This document shows, piece after piece, positions 10,011 to 20,300 of a stretch of 64,000 nt of DNA. Source of the DNA: Emiliania huxleyi CCMP1516 (taxonomy: Eukaryota; Haptophyta; Isochrysidales; Noelaerhabdaceae); NCBI RefSeq assembly GCF_000372725.1, contig NW_005199478.1, positions 1,933 through 65,932 of the forward strand, in the 5' to 3' direction. Every line of letters starts with the position of its first letter. The stretch's first letter is position 1. The notes beneath the pieces are model-generated. The model saw only the letters and a list, made by a program, of their open reading frames with translations, was not told the origin of the DNA and did not search any database. The position numbers and the translations under genes are program-made.

Positions 10011-11597
10011 ATGCCGCCGCGTGATGCCCATGAGCAGGCGGGCGGGCTGGCGGCCCGGCTGCTGAACCTCAACGTCGCCACAACTGCTGCGAGGTCCGAG
10101 GCGGCCGCCGAGGCAGTGGCAGCGGCCCAGGAGGACGCCGCTCGTCGAATCGCCTCCGCCGAGGCGGACTGTGCGGCGCGCGCGACGGCGGCAGAGGAGG
10201 TGGCCGCAAAGCTCGCCAACCGCGCAGCGGAGGTCGAGGCTAAGGGTGCGGCCGAGCGAATCGCAGCAGCAGAGGAGGTGGCGGCGCAGCACGCGGCGGC
10301 GCTCGAGACGGCGAGCATGGACTTTGCGCGGCGGCTGGCTGCGATTCAGGCCGCCGCCGACGAGCGGGCGGCGGCGGCGGAGGCCGCGTCCGCCGTGGCG
10401 GCAGAGCGGGTGGCGGCGGTCGAGGCGAGGGCTGCGGAGAGGGAGGTGCGCCCTCGCCGCTCGCAGCTCGCCGCTCGTCTCACGCGAGCTGTCACTCCTC
10501 CTTCGGCCGGCTCTCCAGGTGGCGCTCGCCGAGGAGGCTGCGCGCAGGCGGGTGGAGGCGGCGGAGGCTAGCGTTCGCGACATCGCCGGTGTGTGAATCT
10601 TCCCAGAACGCACCGGGTCACTCCCGAGACACGCGTGTTTGGCGGCGCATAGCCGCAGGAAAGAAGGCGGCGCATAGCCGTGCACGAGACACCACTTCAC
10701 TCTCCACTGGACCTCTCCCCGTCTCGCTCCTCCCCCTTCTCACTCCTCCCATCTGCCCGCGGTCGGGTAGCCGCCGCGTCCAGCCGGGCGGCGGCAACGG
10801 AGTGGGCGGCGGCGGAGCAAGTGGCCGCTGCGCGTGCTGCGGTGGCCGAGCCGGTCGAGCAGGCGGTCGGGGTGTGACGCCTTCGCGGAGCCTTCCTGGA
10901 GCCTTCCTCTTAGGCGGCCGAGGAGCTGCAGCGGGTGGGCGGGCTTGGAGCCGGTGCGGAGGGGGCGGGCGGGACGCGTCCTCCACTCGTACGATGGCTC
11001 CGCAGGCTGTCGGTCTCGTGTCGGTGGAGGGGCGGGTCGGGCTGCGCCTCAAGGCAGCCGTGGGCGGGGCACACGGGCCGCCCGCTCCGCACCCCGCGAC
11101 GCACCCCGCGACGCGTCCCCCCCGCCCGGGCAGGTCCTCCTCGACATGGTCGCCGGCATCGAGATCGAGATGGAGACCGCCGCCTCCGCGAGGGGCGAGG
11201 GTGTCGGGCCGGGCCCCGCCCTCCTCCTCGCCTCCCTCCGGCAGGACGTCCTCAAGGCGCCGGCCCGCCGCTCCGCCCGCCCGACGAGTCGGCGCATCGG
11301 CTGGTTGACGGACTGGCTGATTGAACAGGCGCCGGCCCGCCGGCCCGCCGGCCCGCCGGCCCGCCCGGCGGAGGAGCTCAGATGGGCTGGCCGAGTGGTG
11401 GATAGGCGCCGGACCGGCTCTCCGGGGACCGTCCCTTCCTCGACGCCGTCTCGCAGGTCGTGCAGCTGCGCGACCTCGTGGCGAGCTCCTCTGCCCTCTC
11501 GGCGCAGCCCGTACTGCCCGAGCCACAGCCACAGCGCACGTTCGAGTCTGAGCACTACGAGCCGTTTGGCGGCAGCGTAGTGCTACCTCAGACGTGA
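10011..11597 (+). CDS. Alanine/glutamate-rich coiled-coil protein, multi-exon
   Basis: Starts MPPRDAHEQAGGLAARLLNL at 10011 (an in-frame ATG at 9924 is also possible). Exon 1 is almost entirely heptad-like A/E/R sequence (AAARSEAAAEAVAAAQEDAA; EEVAAKLANRAAEVEAKG), predicting a long coiled coil. It splices near 10444 (GTGCGC) to VALAEEAARRRVEAAEASVR at 10520-10590, then to ATEWAAAEQVAAARAAVAEP near 10797. Later exons carry VLLDMVAGIEIEMETAASAR and LLLASLRQDVLK (11130-11256), and the last exon reads FLDAVSQVVQLRDLVASSS and ends SVVLPQT at 11597. Function is unknown; a structural or cytoskeletal role is only suggested by the coiled coil. Confidence 0.6.
11257..11345 (+). repeat. 72-bp GC-AG intron bounded by duplicated GCGCCGGCCC
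   Basis: The exon end CTCAAG is followed by gcgccggcccgccg at 11257, and the same sequence recurs at 11329 directly after gattgaacag. An intron 11257-11328 with a GC donor and AG acceptor removes exactly one period. The repeat then expands into a short cggcccgc minisatellite to 11370. Confidence 0.7.
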
Positions 11598-11599
11598 CT

Positions 11600-13390
11600 T
11601 GTACCAGCGAACGTTGACTCAGTTAGAGGGAGAGGCTAGGTTGCCCGGCTCAGAAGAGGAGGGATGTGGAGAGGGAGAGCCGAGAGCGGGGCCCCGTCGC
11701 GGTGAGAGCTCAGCATGCGTTGGCGTAGATGTCCCGGCTGATGTGGGGGTGTAGGTACTAGGTAGGTAGGGTAGGTTCGTGGGAGGTTATTAGTCCCGCT
11801 ATCTATGGATATGTAAGAGCCACTAATGCAATTGTTGGCCACCTTATGCACATCCATGCCCACGGTCCGTAGGACGTCGCTGAGACGTCGTGTATTTTGG
11901 TGCCGTGTCAAGCCGGGTGGCGGCTCCAATGGCAATGCCGATGGCTGATGCGTCACTGGTTGGGTAGTAGTCTAAGTTCTGAGCCTCGAGGCTGAGCGGG
12001 TCTAAGTGTGACTAGTCACGCTGGGGTGCTTACGCGGTCTAAGATCAGCGAGAGCCTCTTACATCGGCTAAGTCGGCCGTGGCACAGCCTGGGGCCAAGA
12101 GGCTCCCACCGTGATCAACGATACGGCGCTAGCCCCCAAATTTTCTTCGCCTGCGGCGGGCGCCTTCTAATCCGGATCGATCCTTCTCATGCTCAGCAAT
12201 CGCCGCCTCAGCATCCTCCTCTTCCGATTCTCGTTGCTCTTCTTGAGCGCAATCTTCAAGCCAAACAGTTCTCACAAATAGCCTCAAGCTCAAACAAACG
12301 CATGTCAAGGAAGCCTGTGTATGCTGGTCCTCTTTGAACGATCCGCGCGTGAGGTAGATCTAGCATAGGGCCTTGTTGGCAGCAGCCAGCTTGTTGCGCT
12401 GCTTCGTTGCGATGAGCTGATTGGGATCGCAGAAGTGCATGCCAAGCACCGCCACGATCTTGAAGCAGAACACATCGCAACCGCATCGTCCGCACTGCCA
12501 TCGGCATGCCGCGCCCGCCGCTTCGCCGCAGCCGCCTTAAGACACGCATAGCGGCAGCACATGGTACGGTGCGCGTACTTGAGCAGGAGTTGCGCGCCGC
12601 AAGTAGCGCACTGGCCCTGGGACAAGGCGATATGGCGTCGTGCGCGGCATACGTTGGTCGGGACGCGTCCAGGTATTTTTCGGGTAAACCTGGACTTTTG
12701 CAGGTATACCCGGGTTTTACCCGGATTTGGCCTTGTGCCGTCTAAGTTCATGGCCCCCGACCATACAGCGTCTAAGTCCGAGCCCGGCTCCGTGCGGGGG
12801 CTAAGTTGAGCGCTCGCTCGCTGCAGAGGCTAAGTGTAGAGCGACCCTCTAGCCCTACTACCCAACCATTGATGCGTCACGCACGATACGCCTCGCCGTT
12901 TACGCGTTACAGACAGAAAGCCCGACCGGTGCTTTCAAATGTGCTGCGTATTATGCGCATGTCTTCTGCACCGATCGTTACCACCGACCTTCTGGCCGCT
13001 ACGCACCACGCACCCGTCAGCGCCTCCGTCCGGGCTGTGGCGCCAGGAAGGAAGGGATACGTGTGTATGCGGATACATGATACGTCATGCGTGTGTAGCT
13101 CTTTTACGTTTTTGAAGAAAAATATGCGCTGTGAGCAGGTCCGGGGTGAGGGCCGGCCTTCATATCTGCTGTATGTATTTTTATAACTGCGCCTGTCTAC
13201 GCACCAGGTTACGCACACGAAACCAGTATAAGGACGACGGGAAAGATTGATTCTCGCCCCTGTAACTATTGATATTGATTATTGACAGCATCCCCTCTAA
13301 CTATTGACAACATATTGAGGTATTGATCACTGATTTTCACCTCCAAAAGCGACATTTGTCCCAAAGGTCGCCTAGATGGTGGCTGAAATC
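11600..13390. other. Gene-poor region with dispersed CTAAGT motifs and AT-rich patches
   Basis: Between 11970 and 12840 the short word tctaagt/gctaagt occurs about eight times on the plus strand at irregular spacing. At 11748-11785 there is a (gtag)n run. From 13255 to 13345 the sequence is AT-rich with cctctaactattga, a word found again at about 23328-23370, so a dispersed repeat is likely. Apart from the weak minus-strand ORF at 12360-12751, I see no supported gene. Confidence 0.45.
12360..12751 (-). pseudogene. Cysteine-rich zinc-binding-like ORF, frame-interrupted
   Basis: Minus-strand frames encode GQCATCGAQLLLKYAHRTMC followed by CRYACLKAAAAKRR, then, after a one-base shift near 12490, CRWQCGRCGCDVFCFKIVAV and GMHFCDPNQLIATKQRNKLA before a stop near 12362. 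Paired CxxC and CxxCxC spacings suggest zinc binding and could fit an HNH-type or transposon-associated protein. The frame break suggests decay or a sequencing error. Family not recognised. Confidence 0.3.
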
Positions 13391-13489
13391 AAATTATTCG
13401 CGGATTCCGAGCGATTTTGAAGCGATCCAAGCGAATTTGAAGCGATTTGGGTCCATTTTGAGCAATTTTAGGGCATCTGCAAGCCCGGG

Positions 13490-13545
13490 ATGGACATAAA
13501 TAAATAAATAAACAAAGTGCATAAATAAATAAACAGAAAATCCAA
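13490..13545. repeat. (ATAA)n microsatellite
   Basis: ataaataaataaataaacaa followed by a second cluster of the same unit. Confidence 0.8.
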
Positions 13546-13680
13546 AATCCAAATCGCAAACATAGAAACCCAAACACACACACACACCACACAGCCACGT
13601 GGCATAGGAGAGCAGAAGGTGAAAGGAGGTCAGCACAAGTTGCAAGGACGCACGAGCGAGAAGCACAGCAGAGCAGACAG

Positions 13681-13986
13681 ATGACGATTACCACCCAGCG
13701 CACGACCGCCAACTCTCCGGCGCAGGCCGCGAAAATGTCGAGTCCGGGGGCCGACGGTCGAAGGGACGCGGCGCGCCGGCGCGGCGCAGTGGACGCAGCC
13801 CGGTTCGCAGCTTCGCGAGCTACGGGGGCGGCCACGGCACGGCCTGGTGGCCGCCCCCGCAATGAGGCCAAGCGGTGGGCATCCGGCAAAAGCCGCAAGA
13901 CGGGATTCGCGAAGGCGCGGGCCACCTTCCGCGGCGGAGGCCGCGGAAGCGCGGCGGCTGCGGAGAGGCACGACAGCATGAAATAA
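13681..13986 (+). CDS. Possible small basic Ala/Arg-rich protein
   Basis: A 101-codon frame starting MTITTQRTTANSPAQ, rich in A, R and G and with KSRKTGFAKARATFRGGG near the end, stops in aaataaaa, where a dispersed element tail begins. It could be a nucleic-acid-binding or histone-like protein, but the opposite strand is also open over the same region, so coding status is uncertain. Confidence 0.25.
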   Translation: MTITTQRTTANSPAQAAKMSSPGADGRRDAARRRGAVDAARFAASRATGAATARPGGRPRNEAKRWASGKSRKTGFAKARATFRGGGRGSAAAAERHDSMK

Positions 13987-14095
13987 AAACGGACACCTCT
14001 ACTATACAGTAGAGAGGAGATGGGTGAAAAGGAACACGAGGTCCCCGGACCCCGCCCTTGCGATCTTTGTGCAGGGTTCTTTGTTACGTCAAGGT
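13980..14095 (-). mobile_element. Interspersed element tail, copy A1
   Basis: aaataaaaacggacacctct through gatctttgtgcagggttctt matches, in the opposite orientation, the 3' end of the element at 52960-53515 and the copy at 15494-15665. Only the 3' part is present. Confidence 0.7.
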
Positions 14096-14244
14096 CGTCA
14101 GAAGTCTCGAATGTTTCTCCTCTTCTACAACTATCTGGTATCTCCTATCTGCAATCTCTCTGGGTCAGCATGGAGCAAGTGCGAAGTGGGTCAGCGGGAC
14201 ACATAGTCATGGAGACGCATTCATCCCATGACGAAAACGAAACA

Positions 14245-14355
14245 CGTATATAAGGGTCGAGCAGGTTTCGAACTGGCGACCTTCCGCTTGCGGAAAGGTA
14301 TCCAGCATGAAATCGCTGCAAGTGAGAGAGAGGTCGCCATTCGAACCCTATATAG
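14245..14355. repeat. Imperfect inverted repeat with TTCGAA-containing arms
   Basis: gtatataagggtcg..ggtttcgaactggcgacct at 14249-14285 is imperfectly inverted as aggtcgccattcgaaccctatata at 14330-14353. The arms enclose about 45 bp. It superficially resembles a tRNA T-arm but cannot be folded into a tRNA. Confidence 0.5.
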
Positions 14356-14551
14356 CATACCGAGTTTTAGCACCACAGATACGCACACACCGACGCCCGA
14401 AGTGCCAAGAAGGACGTCATTAGTACGAAACCTCAGAAGCCCATGGGCGCCGAGAGAACATTCCCTCGAGAGCAAAAAAAAGAGCACAACCAAACCTCCT
14501 TCCCAGGTTACCCCTGCCAAATGCCGCCGCTCTCGGGGCATGCTATCCTGT

Positions 14552-15312
14552 GTAAGGCTAGTTCCATTTCACTCTGACACGCTAATCTTGAAAACGTCCA
14601 ACGGAGCTCCGTGTTGCTCCCAGCGCCCTCCCCCGCGCTTCCTGCGACCCTAGCCGATGGTACTAGCATGGGAGGTCATCTGGCTACCGCGAGAGCGACC
14701 CAACTCGTCGACATCGTCCGATGATGGTGCCGCAAAGTCAGCCTTCGGAGGCTATCGTGGGGTCGAGCCGTCAGTAGCCGTGACATGTGGTTCCACCACC
14801 CCTCGTAGGCTTTGCCTCTGACCATCACCGTTCCCAGGCTGCCTAATGGGATGGAAAGGAAGGCTGGGCGAGCGTATAGAAGCGTGCTCGACCTCGTCGT
14901 GGCAACCTGTACGGCAGCGCTGGCAGGCGCGATGAGCGTCGTGCCACCTGACCCGAGACGGGTCGCAGGCGTCGTACCGAGCGCGTCGAGACCGTGTCCT
15001 GATGTGATCTGTACGGGCGAGTCACGTCGGCGTCAAAGGAGCGACGTGTGACCTGTCAGAGCTTGATCTCCGATCTCAGCGGCGTCGAGTCGTCTCCGGT
15101 GCGCAACAAATGTACCTCCCCAGGACGCGCAGAGGCAGCTGCGACCCCGGCGAGTGGACGGGCGCACACCGCGCCTCCTGCTGTGTGCGCCCGTCTACTC
15201 GGCGGGGTCGCAGCTGCCTCTGGAAGGCACCGAGAGGTACAATAGTGCGCAAATGGTCAAAATCAAGGTTTTGTAACGCGAGCTGTGCCACAGTGAAATG
15301 GAACTAGCCTAA
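14552..15312. mobile_element. MITE-like element with terminal inverted repeats and an internal hairpin
   Basis: taaggctagttccatttcac at 14552-14571 is inverted as gtgaaatggaactagcctaa at 15293-15312, with similarity extending about 8-20 bp further inward. Inside, 15129-15169 and 15183-15223 form a 41-bp inverted repeat with about two mismatches and a 13-bp loop, flanked by gtacct/aggtac. No transposase ORF was found, so it would be non-autonomous. Confidence 0.5.
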
Positions 15313-15493
15313 GCAGGGCAGGTGGGGGAGGGGGGCACTCCCACGGACGTATGTATCCGTGGTGACTGTCTCTAGCGTCGGAGGCAAGGGCGAAGCTAAG
15401 AATATTTAATTGGAGACGCATATCATGCCATCACGGTTCCACGCGCGGATCAGCCGTCCCGGCGACGCGAGCACAGCGGAGTGGCCAGTTTGG

Positions 15494-15665
15494 GTAAATA
15501 AAAACGGACCCTCTACTGGTGCGCTTCTTAGCTCCCCGGCCCTGGATGTGAGGCTGATAACTGCACTCCAAGTGCTCCAAGTGCTCTACTGTGAGGTGGG
15601 TAAAAAGGAACAGGTCCCCGCCCTTGCGATCTTTGTGCAGGGTTCTTTGTGGGTGTGGTCGGTGA
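15494..15665 (-). mobile_element. Interspersed element tail, copy A2, inserted in JmjC gene
   Basis: gtaaataaaaacggaccctc starts a copy of the tail also seen at 13980 and 53380-53515. It is split by a 70-bp nested piece (gcgcttcttagctccccggc to ccaagtgctct) that recurs inverted at 39607-39672. The element's other end, gggtgtggtcgg near 15660, abuts JmjC coding sequence. Confidence 0.7.
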
Positions 15666-16892
15666 CGGTGTTCTCGGGCCCAAGCCACAAGAGCTGCTTC
15701 CTCGGGAGGAGCCACGAGGCGAGCGGCAACGAGCCAGCCTCCTCGTTGCCGCGCCCCCGCAGGGGCGGCGCCGCCGACGCGTCGCCGTCTCCAAACGAAG
15801 AGCCGGCGCCGCCGCCCGTGCGCGCCCACGACCGCGCCTCCGTCTCGTCGGCGGCGGCCGTGGCGGCGGCGGCGGCCGGCGGCGCCAGGTCGGCGAGCAG
15901 CGATGGGGAGCGGAACGCCTCGAGCGGGAAGTACTCGAGGTAGCGAGAGAGCCCGCTCTCGCCGGCGGAGGCGATGGCGCGCAGCGCGTCGCGAAACTTC
16001 ATCGTCTCGTGCGCCGGCCGCGCGATCACCCACTCTCCGCTCGCCCCGCCGCCGCCGCCGCTGCTCGTGCCGGTCCACCGCTCGATGGGCTCAGGCTCGT
16101 CGAAGGTGCCTAAGTACTGGATCCTCTGGCTCAATCGCCGAACGACACGGGCCGCTAAAGGCTCTCGTCAAGAGTCGCCCTCTGTGACCGAGAGCGCCAC
16201 TCTGCGCTCGCCGAGTGCGGCCGCGAGGTACTCGTCGGTCCACTTGCGCGTTGCCGGCCAGCCGTCCAGGAGGCCGGTGAGCACTGCCGGCTGCGAGTCG
16301 CGGACCAGCGCGAGCAGCTGCGAGGCGTTCGGGCGGTGAAGCCGCGCGCAGCTCGTGGCGTCGGGACGCGCCTCGCTCGGGACGGTGTGCTGGTCGTACA
16401 GGTGAGCGTATGGTGCGCGACTCATGTCCAGCAGCGCGTGGTGCTCCGCCCACGTGCAGCCGAGTGAGCGCGCGCTGCAAAAGCGGGTCACCGCGAGTGC
16501 GTGCCGGATTGCGGCGTTGGAGAGTTCGGCCGGGCTCACGGAGTTCGCGGTCGACCAGCTGCGCCACTCTTCGGAGAGCGCGGCGGGAGGCTCCCGGAAC
16601 TTTGAAAAGGTGGGCACCGCAGGGGAGGAGAGGAGCGGTGCCACCTGCATATGGACGAACGGATCGGACAGAGGTGAGCGGTCAGCGTCAGCGGTGACGT
16701 CGACCCCGATTTTTTCTCGGTTAGACGCTGTTCATTCACAAAATTTCCGGTGTCCGCGTCCCCGCGAGCTGCGAGTTCACCTATGAATCCTTCTAACGCC
16801 GCCCTGCTGTGACCGGCGAGCGGCGTCCCCAGATGCAATCGAGCAGCTTCGTAGCAAGCCCGATATCCAAGCTCGAGGGCCTCATACTTCAT
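15666..16892 (-). pseudogene. JmjC/cupin-8 hydroxylase-like gene, 3' end replaced by element
   Basis: Starts MKYEALELGYRACYEAARLH at 16892. After an intron ending CATATGCAG near 16650, exon 2 encodes FREPPAALSEEWRSW and LALVRDSQPAVLTGLLDGWP, then TRKWTDEYLAAALGERRVAL, typical of the strand entering a JmjC/cupin-8 fold (JMJD7-like). Exon 3 starts after CTTAG near 16112 (GTFDEPEPIERW) and continues FRDALRAIASAGESGLSRYL to QLLWLGPENTVTD. The next residues should bring the iron-binding HxD motif, but here the frame runs into the element tail (HTHKEPC...). No HxD...H triad is visible downstream, so the gene is truncated and probably inactive as a 2-oxoglutarate dioxygenase. Confidence 0.65.
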
Positions 16893-16958
16893 ACTAGGCA
16901 GGCTTGGCCCCTCTTTGTGGAGCGACTTTGACTTTGTGCGCCGCGCACGCCGCTTCCT

Positions 16959-17100
16959 ACAGGGAGGCATACACTCGATCTCTCTCTCTCTCTCTCTACA
17001 CACACACAGCAAACACAAAACAGTTAGAGTTGTTTGGTATTGCTAAAAATCTCTCTCTCACACACACAGCCACGCGTCCGCTAACAGGGAGGCATACACA
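16959..17100. mobile_element. Short element insertion flanked by a 16-bp direct repeat
   Basis: acagggaggcatacac occurs at 16959-16974 and 17085-17100. Between them are (CT)n and (CA)n runs and the 38-bp conserved 3' end gttagagttgtttggtattg...aaaatctctctctc shared with 3841, 9714 and 35597. This is the shortest copy and the only one with an obvious target-site-like duplication. Confidence 0.6.
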
Positions 17101-17312
17101 GCCGCGTCGTCCTTTGCCCCGTCCTCTCCTGCAAAGGGAGGCAAACTAGGCACAGTGTCCTGTACCGTGTTTGTTATGACCCCCCCCATGAACACACCAG
17201 CAAGGGAGAGGGCGAGACGATCGAGGGGTCCCGTGTCCCGTTCTCGCAATTCAATCTCGGTGCGGTTTGTCGTGGACAGCCAGGCCCTGTGTTCTGCTCT
17301 CAACGACTCGGC

Positions 17313-20300
17313 ATGTCGTCTCCAGAACACGCGTCGAAAGCGATGGAGACGACGGTGGAGAGTGCTGCGGCATCTCGCCAATTCAATCGCAGAATTGCAA
17401 AGTTGGCGATGGATAACGTCAAGTCCGTCTCTTTCGTGGACCGCGTCGGCTCTCGCTTCAACGTGCTGTACAGCTTGCTCCTCTTCCGAGCGCTGCACCT
17501 GCTCCTCACGATTGTGGCCTGGCAGCATTTCTTTCAGAACAAGTACTACGTGCAGCTCGCGAACGTGCCCGAGGGCGCCCCGAACTACTGGCTTAAACGG
17601 TTGATGCCACCCTTTGAGTTTGGCCTGGTGAGTTGCAGCTTCTCCTGACGGGATATATTCGTGTACAGACAGGCGAAGCAGCTGACACTGACACTGTATA
17701 CCATGAACCCGCGCTTCAGATGCATGCCATCCTCTTCCAGCTGGCACTCCTCCCGTTGACGATGGCCAAGCGGCTCCTCGCCCTCTTGTCCACCGAGGTC
17801 CTGGGCTCGACCTTTCCCTTTCAGCATATCATGCAGTTCCACATCCAGGTCGGCTACGCCTTCTGCATCCTCCTCATCGGCGCCACCATGTGAGTGGAAA
17901 ACCGATTAAACTGCGCCCCAATCTGCAGCTGATCCCCCCCCGCCCCCCCCCAGCGGCTTCTTCGGCTTCTTCGGAAAGATTTGCTACGACTTTCGTCACG
18001 GGCTCGACCCGGCCGACTTTTGCTCCAAGCTCCGCTCTGAGATATTCGTGACCGGGCTAGTCACTGCCGTCTCAACGGCCATCGTGCTGATCACATCGTT
18101 CATCCGCGGCCGCGTGCCGTATGAGCTCTTCAAGATCGCGCACGGATTCGTCTTCGTCATGTGAGCAAACCGAGAGCGCTCGGTTGAGATGGCAATACCC
18201 ACCCCCTCCCACTCCCGCCAGGTTCCTCGTCGCAGCAGTGCACACCTTCGACAAGCCGGTCCGCGAAGGCACTCTCCGGAGGTCGCAGACGCTCTCGTGG
18301 TTTGGCGCGTCCATGACGCTCTACCTCACAGACCGGGCCTGGTGCTTCTTCACCACACACCGGTGCCGCGTGCTCGAGGCTGTCTCGACCGGAAAGGTCC
18401 TCCTCCTCCGTGTTGAGCGGCCCGCCGCGTTCCGGTTCTGCGCTGGGCAGTACGCACAGATTTGCGTGCCGGGCATCGACCCCTTCTGGCACCCCTTCTC
18501 CATCGGGTCGGGCAACGAGGCCAACTACCTCTGCTTCCTGATCGAGGTGAAGCCCGGCCAGTCGTGGACAGGCCGGCTCGCGTCAGACGCCTGCATCGCC
18601 AAGCTGCTGAGCGGCGAGGCCGCGCTGCAGGTCCTAGACACTTCCGAGACACGTCCGAGACACTTCGAGACACTTCCGAGACACTTCCAAGACACTTCCC
18701 AGCTGCTGAGGGGCGAGGCCGCGCTGCAGGTCCTAGACACTTCCGAGATACTTCCGAGACATTTCGAGACACTTCCGAGACACTTCGAGACACTTCCGAG
18801 ACACTTCCCAGCTGCTGAGCGGCGAGGCCGCGCTGCAGGTCCGTGGGCCTTACGGCTACGCGGTGGCCGATCTTGCGCGGGCCGACGCAGTGCTCGGCGT
18901 CGGCACGGGCACCGGCGTCGTGCCGATGCTGTCCCTGATGCAGGAGCGCGCCCGCGCCATGTCTCTCGTGGGCAAGGCGGCCCTTGCAAAGGCGAAGCTC
19001 GACCGCATGGCGGCCACGACGATTGCCGAAGTCGATGTGCCGGCTCCTCGGCAGGCGCGCTTCTCCGGGGCGGACGATGCACGGGCAGCAGCGGCCACAA
19101 AGATCCAGCACGCTGTCCGACGCGCCAACCTTGCGGACGAGTCGGCCTTCATGCGCGCGCTCTTTCGCCGAGGGACGCACACGAGCTTGCATGCCGTCTT
19201 CGACATCGTCTCCTGGCTGCTCATCCTGGGCGAGGTGACGTCGCTGGGCCTGGCCTTCTCGTGGTCGACTCTCTCGGAGGCGGCGAGGGCGGAGTGGCAG
19301 GGCAGGGCCCTCGAGGTCGCCGCCGCCGTGCTGCTCGCGGGCTACTCGCTCCACTTCGTCTACCGCTACGCGTTCCCCACACGCTTCCTCCGCTCGCTCT
19401 GGGCATGGCTGGACGGACTCTTCACGATGGGGTCCATTGCGTTGCTCGCGGTGCGGTGGCCTTAGAAGCTGAATGAATAACGCGTTCTTGTATTCCAACC
19501 AGCGCTCGAGAGGACACACGGATTCGACTGTCTTCCGCTGACTCCCGCTGTATCCCCTGTACTCGTATCCCTCGTATTCACGCGGTGCTCTGAATACACT
19601 GCACAATACCGTCTTCCCGCCCTGATGTTGGTGCATTCATCACGCAGGTGTGGTGGTCCGAAAGCACCGGCAACTTCGGCTCGCCGACGGCGCTCCAGCT
19701 TCTGCTCCGCACGCTCCTCGCTGCTTGGCGCGTGTGGCGCCTGCTGCAGGCCTCCCCGCTCCTCCGCGCCTCGTGGCATCGGCAGGCGCGCTCGCCAAAC
19801 TCGCTCGGCGCGGAGCAGTACAAGATGATTTGGGTCTGCCGAGATGCTGGGCTAGCGGCCGGCTACATCCCGCGGGTCAACCGGCTGGTGGACGAGCTGC
19901 ACCGTAGCCTGTACGGCAAGCCGGCTACCGCCTCCGAGTGGAAAGACCGGCTTGGCCACTTCATCGACTTCACAATCTACGTCACTGACACCGACGACGA
20001 CAGCGTGGCACGCCTCAAACGCACCGCGTCGGCAACGAGCCCGCACCTGTTTGGAGCTCTGTTCGGACCGTGGTACGCATCCTATCTGCATCGCGTGTTA
20101 GGGGACGCTGGCGGAAGGCAGCATCGTCTACGAGCGGCCGGACCTCTTCGATGTGATCCTCAAGGAGAAGCAGCGGCAAATCGTCAACTACGGTCTCGGG
20201 GCGAAGGGGTCGCCCGCCTTCACGTACAACGTCACCGTCTGCGGCTCACAGGATATAATTAACTAATTTAACCAGTAAAAAAAATATTATTAAGTTTTAG

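Noticed and set aside
14245..14355. tRNA-like TTCGAA arms
   Set aside because: The arms form an imperfect inverted repeat with each other; no A box, acceptor stem or anticodon arm could be drawn.
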